From Hymenobacter metallicola (GTDB lineage Bacteria > Bacteroidota > Bacteroidia > Cytophagales > Hymenobacteraceae), in contig NZ_SRMB01000005.1 of NCBI RefSeq assembly GCF_004745645.1, positions 1-64,000 on the forward strand: a DNA stretch of 64,000 bases, read 5' to 3'. Positions 21,233 through 30,392 of this stretch are shown one piece after another (the first letter of the stretch is position 1; each line of letters starts with the position of its first letter). The translations under genes were made by a program, and so were the position numbers. Below the pieces are notes generated by a model, which worked only from the letters and a program-made list of their open reading frames with translations, was not told the DNA's origin and made no database searches.

Positions 21233-23365
21233 ATGGCCCTGATCACGCTACCCGTCGGTATTACTATTGCAGTATGGACCGGCCCCGCTACCACGCTCAG
21301 CTCGGCTTCGTGGTTTACGAGCACCAATCTGAATGCTATTTATAAGCAGTCAGCCAACCGCCTGGGCTACATCAGCGCCAAGCCGGGTGCTGCCTTTCCG
21401 GGCTTTGCCAGCATCACGCCGGCCCCAGCCGGGCAGATTCCGGCCGGCTACATCTTCAACGTGAAGACGGCCTTTCAACTAGATGATAGCCTGCTGGGTG
21501 TCATTGCCAGCGGAGGTGGGCCAACGCAGCTAGCGGCCCCGGCTAACTTCCAGGCTACGCCCACCTCGGCCTTGGCCGTGAGCGTGGCTTGGAGTGCACC
21601 CGCGGGTGCCCCGGCCGGCACTACTTACGTCATTCAGCGGGCCACGAATAGCGGCTTCACGGCGGGCTTGGTGACGATTTACACCGGACCCAACACGTCG
21701 GTCAACAACACCTCGGGCCTGACGGCTAGCACGCAGTATTTCTATCGGGGCAAGGCCCAAGCCACCGGTTTTACTGATTCTGTCTACTCCACCGATGACG
21801 CTACCACGCTGGCTGCCGTAGCCACAAATCCTGACGTGCTGCTCTATGCCATCAGCCAGAGCAACTGGAGTAAGCTGACAGAGCGCAACACCCTGGCCCC
21901 AGGCCAACTCGAAGCCGCGGACCTGACTTCCCTGGAAGCCCAACGCACCCGTAGCCGCATTGCCATCACCAACACCAGCAATATGCAGCTGCTGCAGCTG
22001 GGCAAGAACGGCCGTAGTGAGTTGACGGAAGGCACGCCCAGCGAAGCCCTAGCCGAAGGCTCCAGCCTGTTGGCCTGGGAGTTTGAAAAGCGCAGCACGG
22101 GTATTCTCAACGTTGGCTTTTATTACCGCAACGGGGCACCTTCGGAGTGGTTTAAAAAGGGCACCAGCTTAGGCAGTGGCTACGTGTACAACACCTGGCT
22201 GGCCAACTGCTTGACGGCCGCCAATGACTTCGCAGCACGAGGCAAAACCAGCACAGCTCAGAATACCTTCATCCTGATTCATCAAAATGAATCAGGTGGA
22301 GACTTACCCACGTGGTCGACGGACTGGCAGCAGATTATTGCTGATTTCAAAGCTGACATGGCCGCGGCTGGCCGGCCAGTGCCGGACAACGTGAAGGTCA
22401 TTGTGTTCAAGCCCAAGACGCAAACGGAGTCAGGCAACCTGGCCCAGGCCCGGGCCAACGTCGAGAGCTTTGCCACGGCCTACACGGCAGGGCCCGTGGC
22501 CGTGCTGGACATGATCGGCATGAACCTACAGGAAGAGGGAGTAGCCCCGTCCCAGCGGCACCACCTCGATATGTTCAGCAGCATTGTCGAGGCCAAGCAG
22601 ATCATGCAAGTGATTCTGAATGAGCCTACGCAGGTGCTCTATGTGTCGCCACCGGTAACAGTAAGTTGCCAGCAAGGCTATACAGGTACCCCCGTGACAC
22701 GGCAAGCCTACGCCCTGACTGCAAATGATGCCTACGATTTGGCGGAGGTGGAAGCTGAGGGCTTGCTGGAGTGCGAGTTAGGTCCCGTTGGGCCATACAC
22801 TACCGAAGACGCTATCTGGAGCCAGCTTAGCCCGAACCTGATTGCCGACGGCAATACGATTTCGGACAATGGCAGCGGGGGCAGCGCCTTCGCCCGAGTG
22901 CACATGGGTATCGGCCTGAACACGACGGAAACGGTACTGGGTGGCTTTAAGTGGCCCTTGTCGGCTCAGTTGTCGACAGACGGATTTCCGATCAACAATG
23001 AATTCATCATCGGAGCGGTCTACAATCCGGGCAACTCGGCTACCTACGATGATATGCTGGGTGGCTTCTACCTGAAGCTGGATGCCGGCGGCGAAACCCA
23101 GGGCTTTGGCATGGCACCCTTCTGGACCGGGGCCGGGGTTGGGTTTATTCCTACGCCCTTGGGCACCGAGGCAGAAATCCGAGTGGAGAAAACCAACGAC
23201 CCCGCTACCACGGGAATTCGCATGCTCCGGGGTGGGGTGAGTGTTGCTTTCAACCCTGTGCCGATTACCGGACCTGTATACCTGGACATCAGTTTGGGCA
23301 TCTGGCAACCATACGCCCAGGTCAAAGATATGGTCATCTATGCGGCTGATCCGGTGCGTCTATAA
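21233..23365 (+). CDS. receptor-binding tail fibre with FN3 and esterase-like domain
   Basis: This 710-residue protein has an N-terminal phage part (1-95), a fibronectin type III-like domain (about 98-193), and a region (about 205-465) with features of SGNH/sialate O-acetylesterase-type hydrolases, including FILIHQNESGGD (near residue 350), similar to the Gln-Gly-Glu-Ser block of that family. A degenerate DUF5977-like repeat (about 470-515, SCQQGYTGTPVTRQAY) and a C-terminal jelly-roll-like part follow. It may de-acetylate a capsule or surface sugar during adsorption. The hydrolase call is moderate; the fibre call rests on context and repeats. A terminator follows. Confidence 0.65.
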   Translation: MALITLPVGITIAVWTGPATTLSSASWFTSTNLNAIYKQSANRLGYISAKPGAAFPGFASITPAPAGQIPAGYIFNVKTAFQLDDSLLGVIASGGGPTQLAAPANFQATPTSALAVSVAWSAPAGAPAGTTYVIQRATNSGFTAGLVTIYTGPNTSVNNTSGLTASTQYFYRGKAQATGFTDSVYSTDDATTLAAVATNPDVLLYAISQSNWSKLTERNTLAPGQLEAADLTSLEAQRTRSRIAITNTSNMQLLQLGKNGRSELTEGTPSEALAEGSSLLAWEFEKRSTGILNVGFYYRNGAPSEWFKKGTSLGSGYVYNTWLANCLTAANDFAARGKTSTAQNTFILIHQNESGGDLPTWSTDWQQIIADFKADMAAAGRPVPDNVKVIVFKPKTQTESGNLAQARANVESFATAYTAGPVAVLDMIGMNLQEEGVAPSQRHHLDMFSSIVEAKQIMQVILNEPTQVLYVSPPVTVSCQQGYTGTPVTRQAYALTANDAYDLAEVEAEGLLECELGPVGPYTTEDAIWSQLSPNLIADGNTISDNGSGGSAFARVHMGIGLNTTETVLGGFKWPLSAQLSTDGFPINNEFIIGAVYNPGNSATYDDMLGGFYLKLDAGGETQGFGMAPFWTGAGVGFIPTPLGTEAEIRVEKTNDPATTGIRMLRGGVSVAFNPVPITGPVYLDISLGIWQPYAQVKDMVIYAADPVRL

Positions 23366-23385
23366 GCAACACCGGGAGAATTTTG

Positions 23386-23421
23386 AAAAGCGCTGGCAGC
23401 TCACCCTGTCAGCGCTTTTTT
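23386..23421 (+). terminator. terminator of the first late operon
   Basis: A 14-bp stem with one G-T pair (23386-23399 with 23406-23419) is followed by a run of T. It ends the operon that begins at P1 and separates it from P2. Confidence 0.85.
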
Positions 23422-23439
23422 GTTGGTAGTACAAGTTGC

Positions 23440-23518
23440 GCGACGCTTTGGACTACGTACGCGACGTTTCGGGCCTAGCTGATTTTGTAGCTTATCGGGA
23501 TGGTTGGAGTTTCGTGGT
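23440..23518 (+). promoter_or_regulatory. late promoter P2, near-copy of P1
   Basis: GCGACG repeats at 23440 and 23461 are again 21 bp apart, and the second begins 58 bp before the ATG, exactly as in P1. The block 23461-23473 equals 13124-13136, and the 26 bases 23496-23521 equal 13159-13184. TTTTGTA lies at 23483-23489. The bases between the shared blocks differ, so this is not a fresh duplication but selected similarity. Confidence 0.75.
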
Positions 23519-23932
23519 ATGACGCAACCCTACACCTTGCAGCTTCGCCCAGTGTGCCCCGCGCATGGCGTTTACCTGCGCTGGCTTAGCCCGCTGGGCA
23601 ACTGGGAGCCGTGGTTTTTTAATGGCGACATGGACGCCACGACAGTACCAGAAGCCGGTACCGTCTTTCGTTCAGAGCAAGGGCCGGCCCAGCTGCTGCG
23701 CCGTGGTGGCGTCGACAAGCTGCTGTTGCGGGCCGGCAACCTGACCCCGGCCCAGCATGCGGCCCTGACCACACTGCTGGATTCCCCCCAGGTCTATATG
23801 CAGGAAGCCTCCGGCCGCCTCACCTCCGTGCTCGTGACGGCGGCCCCGGCCGGCCGCACGTCCTCGGACAGCCGCACCACCTTCGATGTGGAAGTGGTGC
23901 TGCGTCCACGTAATCCTCTTACCCGCGTGTAA
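23519..23932 (+). CDS. phage tail-associated hypothetical protein
   Basis: From the ATG at 23519 this gives 137 residues. The start YTLQLRPVCPAHGVYLRWLS and the region GNWEPWFFNG are seen in Bacteroidota phage tail clusters. A distal-tail or baseplate role is suggested by its place at the head of the tape-measure operon. A TTG at 23504 would add MEFRG, as at P1, but lies in the promoter. It is coupled to the next gene (TAATG). Confidence 0.55.
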   Translation: MTQPYTLQLRPVCPAHGVYLRWLSPLGNWEPWFFNGDMDATTVPEAGTVFRSEQGPAQLLRRGGVDKLLLRAGNLTPAQHAALTTLLDSPQVYMQEASGRLTSVLVTAAPAGRTSSDSRTTFDVEVVLRPRNPLTRV

Positions 23933-25998
23933 TGGCAGCCTCTCTGGTATTAGCCGATGGCAGCCGGTTGCCGCTGGGCGCGGAAGAGCGTGTGGGCCTG
24001 ACCGTGCAGGCCAATAACCTGCTGAAGGTAAACTCGGTGCAAAGCGACTATTCCTCGACGCTGACGGTGGCCGATACGCCCGAGGTGCGCGCGGCCCTGG
24101 AGCAAGCCCAGCACGGGCCGGCCCTGACGCAGCTGCCCTACCAACTGCTTCCCTGCACGCTGGAAGCTGGCAGCCTGGAAGTGCTACCCAATGCCGTGGC
24201 CATCGTCGAGCAGCACGAGGCGGGCAAGGGCTTTCAGGCGCAGGTGGTGGGCGGCAATGAACCGTTCTATGCGGCCATTCAGGATAAGAAGCTGCAGGAG
24301 CTGAGCTTCCCTGAATCGACGGAACACGACTGGCTGCATGCCCAGGCCGTCACCGGTGCCGCCCACACTTCCTGGGAGCAGGGCTATGTGTACGACCTCT
24401 ACGACCGGGGCAAGGGCGGGCCGGCCGAAGGTGATAAGCTGCATCTGTTTACGGATGACGTGTTCCCCAGCGTGTATGTGCGGGCCGTCTGGGAGCAACT
24501 CTTTGCCGAGTCGGGTTACCACTGGGCCGGGCCCCTGCCCGAGCTGTTTGATCGGCTGCTGCTGCCCACCACGGTCATGGCCGGCTATGGCGAGGAGTTC
24601 CGGAAGGCGCGCAAGCTCCGGGCCGGGATCGGCCCGGGCAACGCGCAGTATGGTAATGCCTACGAGGGCCGGGAGGAAAGCGTGTTTACCGTGCCTTACG
24701 ACTCGGTGGATGCGAAATACGCCTATGCGGACCCGACGGCGAAAGGCGTCTACAACCCCGTCACGCGCAGTTGGAAGGCACTGGAGCCCTGCTACATCAA
24801 TGCCAGCGCCCTGACCAACGTTATCATTGACTCGCCCTATGGTAGCGGCCGGGCCCAGCTCTTCTTCTACATGGGCTCGAAAGAGCTGACGGGGGGCACG
24901 TTGATTGAGAGCAAGAAAAACGGCGGCCACACCACCGTGTCGCCGTCGGTGAACCTGAACCGCTTCCTGCTGCAGGCCGGCGATGAGCTGCACGTGCGCA
25001 TCAAGCTCAGCCCCGGCGAGGGACTGCTGGCCAAATGGGGGTTCGAGGCCTTCAACAGTGCCGTGTATGCCGTCAATGGCACCGTGCTGACGCTGGACAA
25101 CTTTACGGTGGAGGTCTTGCCGGATTTCCCGCCTGGGGGCCGCATTCGCTTACAGGATCTGCTGCCCGACCTCTCCCAGCAGGATTTTGTCAAAGCCATC
25201 ATCGGGCTGTTCGGGCTTACCCAGCAAACCGACCCCTACACCCGCACGGTGCGCTTCACGCCCACGGGGCCGGCCCTGGCGGCGGCCCTGAGCCAGGCCC
25301 CGGACTGGCAGCCGCGCATCGATGCCGATGAGCCCGCGCCGCGGCTTTTCCATTTGCCGGGCGTAGCCCAGCAAAATTGGTTTCGCTGGAAGAAGGACGA
25401 GACCAACCCGGACGGCGCCAGCGAGCTGGGCAACGGGTTTCTGGCCTGCAACGATACGACACTGGAGCGTACCCGCGACGCGCTGACCTTGCCGTGGGCG
25501 GCTACGGCCATCTCGGAAAGCGGCCTGCTCTTGCTGCCCACCTACAAAGTGCGCGAAGGGGAAGTTTCGGTGGAAATAGTGTACGATGAGAAGCGCCGGC
25601 CCTTCTTCCGGCGCCGAGGCACGGCGGTGGTGACGCCGGTGTACGACAAGCAGACGCCGGCCCCTCGCCTGGTGGTGCAGGGGTTCCAGACGCGCACTGT
25701 GACCTTAGAGGATGGGCAGAGCTCAGCCGTTATCCAGCCTCGCGTCAGCACGTTTGCCGGCCTGGACTTCGCCGCCGACCTGCTGCCGACCTACTACCAG
25801 CACCTGCGGGCCGTGTACGCCCGGCCGCTGATTCTCAAGCCCTCCGTGCGCCTGAGTGCGCAGCAGGTCATGGACTTCAGTCAGCTACAGCCCGTGTGGC
25901 TGGAAAAGGAAGGCAGCTACTTCTACTGCAATAAAATCGACAACTGGGAAGAGGCTGACGCCTCCACGCCCGTTGAACTCTTACGCCTGACCTTCTAA
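23932..25998 (+). CDS. large tail/baseplate protein
   Basis: This 688-residue protein is strand-rich with many Tyr and Trp. I do not recognise a named family, but its size and its place between a small tail protein and the tape measure suggest the tail-tip or baseplate hub protein that closes the tube (Tal-like). The parts WEQGYVYDLYDRG and LQDLLPDLSQQDFVKAIIGL look like conserved cores. It overlaps both neighbours by one base, so the operon is tightly coupled. Confidence 0.55.
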   Translation: MAASLVLADGSRLPLGAEERVGLTVQANNLLKVNSVQSDYSSTLTVADTPEVRAALEQAQHGPALTQLPYQLLPCTLEAGSLEVLPNAVAIVEQHEAGKGFQAQVVGGNEPFYAAIQDKKLQELSFPESTEHDWLHAQAVTGAAHTSWEQGYVYDLYDRGKGGPAEGDKLHLFTDDVFPSVYVRAVWEQLFAESGYHWAGPLPELFDRLLLPTTVMAGYGEEFRKARKLRAGIGPGNAQYGNAYEGREESVFTVPYDSVDAKYAYADPTAKGVYNPVTRSWKALEPCYINASALTNVIIDSPYGSGRAQLFFYMGSKELTGGTLIESKKNGGHTTVSPSVNLNRFLLQAGDELHVRIKLSPGEGLLAKWGFEAFNSAVYAVNGTVLTLDNFTVEVLPDFPPGGRIRLQDLLPDLSQQDFVKAIIGLFGLTQQTDPYTRTVRFTPTGPALAAALSQAPDWQPRIDADEPAPRLFHLPGVAQQNWFRWKKDETNPDGASELGNGFLACNDTTLERTRDALTLPWAATAISESGLLLLPTYKVREGEVSVEIVYDEKRRPFFRRRGTAVVTPVYDKQTPAPRLVVQGFQTRTVTLEDGQSSAVIQPRVSTFAGLDFAADLLPTYYQHLRAVYARPLILKPSVRLSAQQVMDFSQLQPVWLEKEGSYFYCNKIDNWEEADASTPVELLRLTF

Positions 25999-26357
25999 TG
26001 GAACAGCTCATCGCGCACCTGCTTGGGGATTATGTCATGCAAAGCGACAAAATGGCCCAGCTTAAGACCAAGAGTCACAAGTGGGCTTTGATTCATGCCT
26101 TGATCTACGCCTCACAATTCGTCTGGCTAGCGCCCTCAGTGCAGGCTTGGCTGGTGATTTTTGGCACGCACTTCTTCATCGACCGGTACCGCATCGCTCT
26201 GTATTGGATTCGCTTTTATAACGGGGTGCCTGTAGAGCATGCTGGCCCTTTTGGCTACCCGGCCGATAAGCCGCCCTTTATCGCGTTCTGGCTCATGGTG
26301 CTCATCGATAATACGCTGCACCTAACTATCAACTACCTCGCTATCCGCTACCTGTAA
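25998..26357 (+). CDS. DUF3307-like membrane protein
   Basis: This 119-residue protein begins with LIAHLLGDYVMQSDKMA and has a WALIHALIYASQF segment, matching the DUF3307 family of small membrane proteins. Three hydrophobic segments can be seen (about 35-60, 65-75 and 95-115). It sits between the hub-like gene and the tape measure, where a membrane protein is unexpected. A role in host membrane passage of DNA or superinfection exclusion is possible; nothing in the sequence proves it. Confidence 0.75.
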   Translation: MEQLIAHLLGDYVMQSDKMAQLKTKSHKWALIHALIYASQFVWLAPSVQAWLVIFGTHFFIDRYRIALYWIRFYNGVPVEHAGPFGYPADKPPFIAFWLMVLIDNTLHLTINYLAIRYL

Positions 26358-26359
26358 TC

Positions 26360-29300
26360 ATGGCCAACGACCAAACCGAAAAGGTTTTATTTGAAATTCG
26401 TCTGGGCTCCGAGCAGCTCAAGGCGGAGATGGACAAGGTGCGCATCCAGCAGCGCGGCCTGACCACCGACATTGCCAAGACGCGGGAAATGCAGAAGCTG
26501 CTCACGGCAGACTTCAAAAATGGGAGTGTTTCCGAAAAAGAGTACGGCATCGAGGCCCAGCGGCTGAGCGAGCTGCTGCGGGCCCAGACCAAAGAGCAGG
26601 CCGCGGCCAGCAAGCAGCTGGAGAACCTGGGCAAGGCCAGCGGCGAAGCGGAGGGCTCCATCAACCAGCTGCGCGCGGAACTGGCCCTGACCACGGCCAG
26701 TTATAATGCCTTGAGCAAAGAGGAGCGGGAAAACTCAGAAGCTGGCAAAGCCTTGCAGGCCCGCACCCGGGCGATCAGCGATGAGCTGAAAGTGCTGGAG
26801 TCGCGGGTGGGCGACAACCGCCGCAACGTGGGCAACTACTCGGGTTCCTTCAAGGAATTGGTGAAGGAGATGGTCAAGGCCCAGGCCGAGCAGAAGAATA
26901 TGGCCGCGGGCTCCAAAGAACTGGCGGATAGTCAGCGAAACGTGGCCGGCTTCCTGACGGCTGCTCAGCGGGCCGCCGCCCAGGCCGGGCAGACCTACGA
27001 GGAGGCGACCAAGACCATTGAGAGCTACGCCAAGGCCATCACGCCCGCCGTGGAGAACTTGGTGGCACTCGAAGCCGAGCAAGCTCGCATCGTGGAAACA
27101 GCCGGCGAAGTCTCGGAGGGGTACCGCAAAATTGGCTTTCAGATAGCTGCTGCGGAGAAAGCGGTGGAAGAGGCCACGCCGGTCACGCAGTCCTTTTCAG
27201 GAGCCCTGCTGGAAGCCGCTGGCGGAAGTGACACGCTGGGCGGGGCCGTTCAGCGCGCCACCGGTGTGCAGGAAAAGTATGTCCAGGTACAGAACTTGGC
27301 CCGCCTGGCCATGGGGGCCAGTACCGGCGCGGCTAAGCTACTGCGCCTGGCCTTGATTGCTACCGGCCTCGGGGCGTTCCTCGTGGTCGTGGGCAGCTTG
27401 ATAACCTACTTCACCCAGACGGCCGAGGGCGGCCGCATCGTCGAGCAGGTCATGGCCCAGATCGGGGCCACCATCGACGTGGTAACCGACCGCATCGGCA
27501 CGTTCGGCAAGGCCGCTTATCAGTTCTTTACCGGCAACTTCTCGCAAGCCGCCGAAACGGCCCGGCAGTCCTTCCGTGGTATTGGTGATGAAATCGAGCG
27601 GGAAACGCAGTTGGCCCTGGACCTGAGCAAGGCCCGCCAGCAGCTCGAGCGCGACAACATCAACAACATCGACACCAACAAACGGCTGCTCAACCAGGTG
27701 GAGCGGCTGAAGAACATCCGGGATGATGAAACCAACTCCATCGCCAAACGCATGCAGGCCAACGAAGATGCCTACAAAGTGGAGCTGGAGCGGGAAAAGA
27801 CCCTGGCCGATTTGGCCAAACGGCGGGTGGATATCCTCAAGCAGGACATCGAGCGCCGGGGCGGGGAGGCCAAAGCCAGCAACGACCAGCTGAAGGAGTA
27901 CAAGGAGGCGCAGAACGAGTATTTCGATATCCTGGAAGATGCTGCAGGCAAGCAAAACGAGCTCATCACCAACCGGGTGAGCCTGCAAAAAGAAGCAGAG
28001 GAGCAACTGCGCAAGCTCCGGCAGGACTTCCTCAACCTGGAAATAGCGCAGATTGACCGGCAGCTACAGACCGTAGCTGATGCCAGCGACCAAGAACTGC
28101 AGCTGCAAAAAGATAAACTGGAAAAGCAGCGCCTATTGGAGTTGAGCGAAGCAGAGCTAACTGCTGACCGGAAAAAGGCCATTCAGGAAAAGTACCTGGC
28201 TGCTGTCGAGCAATTGGACCGGGAGCACCTGCAAAAGCTACGGGAGCAGGCGGCCGAGTCGCAGCAGATTGCCATCGCCACCCAGCTGGCCCGGGCCCGG
28301 GAAGGCAGCCAGGAGGAGTTTCTGCTGAAGGCCCAGGCTATCCAAGCGGACCTGGCCGCCAGCCTGGCCGGCATCGACCGGCGCCAGAGTGTTGAGCAGC
28401 AGGCCGCGCAGGAAGCCCGCATCCGGGCCGAGGCGGCCCGGCAGCAAGCAGGCCTGGAATACCAACAGTCGTTGGTGAATCTGGACAGCTACCTGAGCCA
28501 GGAGCGCACCCGGCTCAATCAGCAGTATGCCGATGGCCAGATCAACAAAGCCACCCACGAGCAAGCTCTGCAGGCTATTGAGCGGGCCGGAACGGCGGCC
28601 CGCATCGTGGTGCAGCAGGACTATGGGCGCGACGCCACGGCTGAGCGCGAACAGCTCAGCCAGCAAGACATTGCCGCGGCCGAGCAGACCACAGCCCGCA
28701 AACGGGAACTGGCCGAGCAGGAAATACAGATTCGCCTGGCCGTGGCCGGCACGGCGCAGGATGCGGCTGACTTGGTTATTCAGGCGCTGGGAGAAGAAAC
28801 GACAGCCGGCCAAATAGCGCTGACGCTCAAAAAGGCGGCAGCCGTGGCGGAAATCGGGCTGAACCTGCAGAAGGAATTATCAGCCATCAGCGCCAACGCA
28901 GCCGCCAACCCCGCCAACGCGGTTACGTTTGGTGCTGCCGGCGTCTCGCAGGCGGCCGTACTTTCCGGCATTGCCATAGCCAAAGCCGTCCTGGCCACGG
29001 TGAAGGTATTGGCCTTCGCCGACGGCGGCCTGGTGCGGGGCCCGGGTGGGCCGAAGGATGATCTGATTCCGGCCATGCTCTCGGATGGCGAAGCGGTGAT
29101 GACGGCGGAAGCCGTGCGCAAGTTCGGCCCCCTGTTGTCCTTCCTGAACGTGGCCGGCGGCGGCAAGTCGTTCGGCTACCGGGACCCCATGCCGGCCGCG
29201 ACCCTGGCCCGGTACGCCGACGGTGGCGTGGTGCGCTACGATGCCAGCTACATGGCTCAGATGTCGGGCCGCTCGGGCGGGGCCCAGATCAACTATCAAG

Positions 29301-29443
29301 AGTTGGCCCGGCAAGTTGCCCAGGAATTGGGACCTGTTTTCTATGCAGCCAACAAGGCCCTGCCGGCACCGAACCTTAACCTCTCGGAGTTGAGAGAGAA
29401 GCAAAATAAAGTAGTTGTAAACGAGAAACGCGCCGACCGATGA
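26360..29443 (+). CDS. tail tape measure protein
   Basis: This 1027-residue protein sets tail length and helps DNA ejection. Long coiled coils (about 1-140 and 400-800) rich in Gln, Glu and Ala flank hydrophobic segments (about 320-350, with LALIATGLGAFLVVVGSLI, and near 830-880). The C-terminal part has the Gly-rich GGLVRGPGGPKDDLIPAMLS, typical of tape measures, where VPAMLS-like motifs are frequent. At about 1.5 Angstrom per residue the tail would be near 150 nm. Confidence 0.9.
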   Translation: MANDQTEKVLFEIRLGSEQLKAEMDKVRIQQRGLTTDIAKTREMQKLLTADFKNGSVSEKEYGIEAQRLSELLRAQTKEQAAASKQLENLGKASGEAEGSINQLRAELALTTASYNALSKEERENSEAGKALQARTRAISDELKVLESRVGDNRRNVGNYSGSFKELVKEMVKAQAEQKNMAAGSKELADSQRNVAGFLTAAQRAAAQAGQTYEEATKTIESYAKAITPAVENLVALEAEQARIVETAGEVSEGYRKIGFQIAAAEKAVEEATPVTQSFSGALLEAAGGSDTLGGAVQRATGVQEKYVQVQNLARLAMGASTGAAKLLRLALIATGLGAFLVVVGSLITYFTQTAEGGRIVEQVMAQIGATIDVVTDRIGTFGKAAYQFFTGNFSQAAETARQSFRGIGDEIERETQLALDLSKARQQLERDNINNIDTNKRLLNQVERLKNIRDDETNSIAKRMQANEDAYKVELEREKTLADLAKRRVDILKQDIERRGGEAKASNDQLKEYKEAQNEYFDILEDAAGKQNELITNRVSLQKEAEEQLRKLRQDFLNLEIAQIDRQLQTVADASDQELQLQKDKLEKQRLLELSEAELTADRKKAIQEKYLAAVEQLDREHLQKLREQAAESQQIAIATQLARAREGSQEEFLLKAQAIQADLAASLAGIDRRQSVEQQAAQEARIRAEAARQQAGLEYQQSLVNLDSYLSQERTRLNQQYADGQINKATHEQALQAIERAGTAARIVVQQDYGRDATAEREQLSQQDIAAAEQTTARKRELAEQEIQIRLAVAGTAQDAADLVIQALGEETTAGQIALTLKKAAAVAEIGLNLQKELSAISANAAANPANAVTFGAAGVSQAAVLSGIAIAKAVLATVKVLAFADGGLVRGPGGPKDDLIPAMLSDGEAVMTAEAVRKFGPLLSFLNVAGGGKSFGYRDPMPAATLARYADGGVVRYDASYMAQMSGRSGGAQINYQELARQVAQELGPVFYAANKALPAPNLNLSELREKQNKVVVNEKRADR

Positions 29444-29688
29444 AGGTAATCGACATCCTCAATAAACTGGAAGAGGGAGGCCATCTGACCTCCCTCTATC
29501 AAGCTGGGTGCATTAATATCCGCACTTATAATTCTCGGGACATCTACCTGCGCTGGCAGACGTTGCGGGCTTCCTTGCGCTATGAGAAAGACAATGCAGG
29601 GGCCGTGCGCCTAGTGGCAAATGAAATGGAAATCAGCTGTGATACCGTGTACCGCGCTATTTCTAGCATGGAGAAAATGACGGCTTAA
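29440..29688 (+). CDS. small hypothetical protein, HTH-like
   Basis: This 82-residue protein overlaps the tape measure by 4 bp (ATGA). Its C-terminal part (AVRLVANEMEISCDTVYRAI) looks like a helix-turn-helix. The codon use is more AT-rich than the tape measure. Its stop overlaps the stop of the convergent gene at 29685. Function unknown; regulation of the neighbouring head operon is possible. Confidence 0.6.
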   Translation: MKVIDILNKLEEGGHLTSLYQAGCINIRTYNSRDIYLRWQTLRASLRYEKDNAGAVRLVANEMEISCDTVYRAISSMEKMTA

Positions 29689-30290
29689 AAGTCGCTGTTA
29701 GATACACCAGTAGAAGGAGAGGCTGTCAAAGCAGCCTTAATGCCGGCCTGGAGCTGCAGTACTGCGTCATTTGTTTGAGTCCGATAACTGGCAAAAATAG
29801 GGCGCAGCTCGCCTTTTTTGGTGTGAGTCCGTTCGTTGTGAAGCGTCAGTGTTTCATCCGCTGGGGTACGGGCCGTTTGGGCCGCGGCGCTCATAACGGT
29901 CACCCGAGGGTTGTACTCGCCTTGGTATTCCAAATCGGTAACAATACTGCGGTAGCGACCATCTTTTACGTCTATTTGCACTAGAAACCACAGTTTCATA
30001 GGGTTAGCAATGCCCAATGTAACAATGTTGATTCTGGTCCAGCCACGGGCTATAATTCTGCCTGCTTCAGCATCCGTTAGCTGTACCGTGGCATCCGTTG
30101 AGGGGAAGGTTTTGGCCGCCCATAGTTTGGCCCGGCTGTAGAGGTCTGCTTTGCTGGCACCTGGCACCTGAATAACTTCAGAATAGGTGACTTTATGCGT
30201 TGCTGAATCTGTGGGAATAGCTATTTCCTGTTTTTGAGCAAAAACAGGAGCCGCTGCAGAGAGAAGTAAAGCGAGGAGAAAATAGCGCAT
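29685..30290 (-). CDS. secreted DUF4468-like protein (prophage cargo)
   Basis: This 201-residue protein has a signal peptide (MRYFLLALLLSAAAPVFAQ) and a domain starting YSEVIQVPGASKADLYSRAK that matches DUF4468 proteins of Bacteroidota, exported proteins of unknown role with a TBP-like fold. It is the only minus-strand gene between the integration-side operon and the lysis genes, placed between tail and head operons, and is more AT-rich than both. This is the pattern of a moron: a cargo gene with its own promoter, probably expressed in the lysogen. Confidence 0.75.
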   Translation of the reverse strand: MRYFLLALLLSAAAPVFAQKQEIAIPTDSATHKVTYSEVIQVPGASKADLYSRAKLWAAKTFPSTDATVQLTDAEAGRIIARGWTRINIVTLGIANPMKLWFLVQIDVKDGRYRSIVTDLEYQGEYNPRVTVMSAAAQTARTPADETLTLHNERTHTKKGELRPIFASYRTQTNDAVLQLQAGIKAALTASPSTGVSNSDF

Positions 30291-30330
30291 GATGGGGCAG
30301 GTGTAGGAAAAGCGTCACCAAGATAACAAG

Positions 30331-30392
30331 CTGACGCAGAATGCTGCGTCAGGAGTTCAACCTTCCCGGAATAGTCCTGTGACCTTCGTGGC
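30331..30392 (+). promoter_or_regulatory. candidate late promoter P3 of the head operon
   Basis: A perfect inverted repeat, CTGACGCAG-aatg-CTGCGTCAG (30331-30352), is followed by a region that ends TTCGTGGCATG at the protease start. This ending matches P1 and P2 (TTCGTGGTATG) at all but one base, and the palindrome lies at about the place of their second repeat. Similarity elsewhere is weak. It could also be a hairpin of the divergent gene. Confidence 0.45.

Noticed and set aside
18140..23365. Diversity-generating retroelement acting on the fibre genes
   Set aside because: I see no reverse transcriptase gene and no template/variable repeat pair in the prophage; the repeats found are protein-domain repeats.
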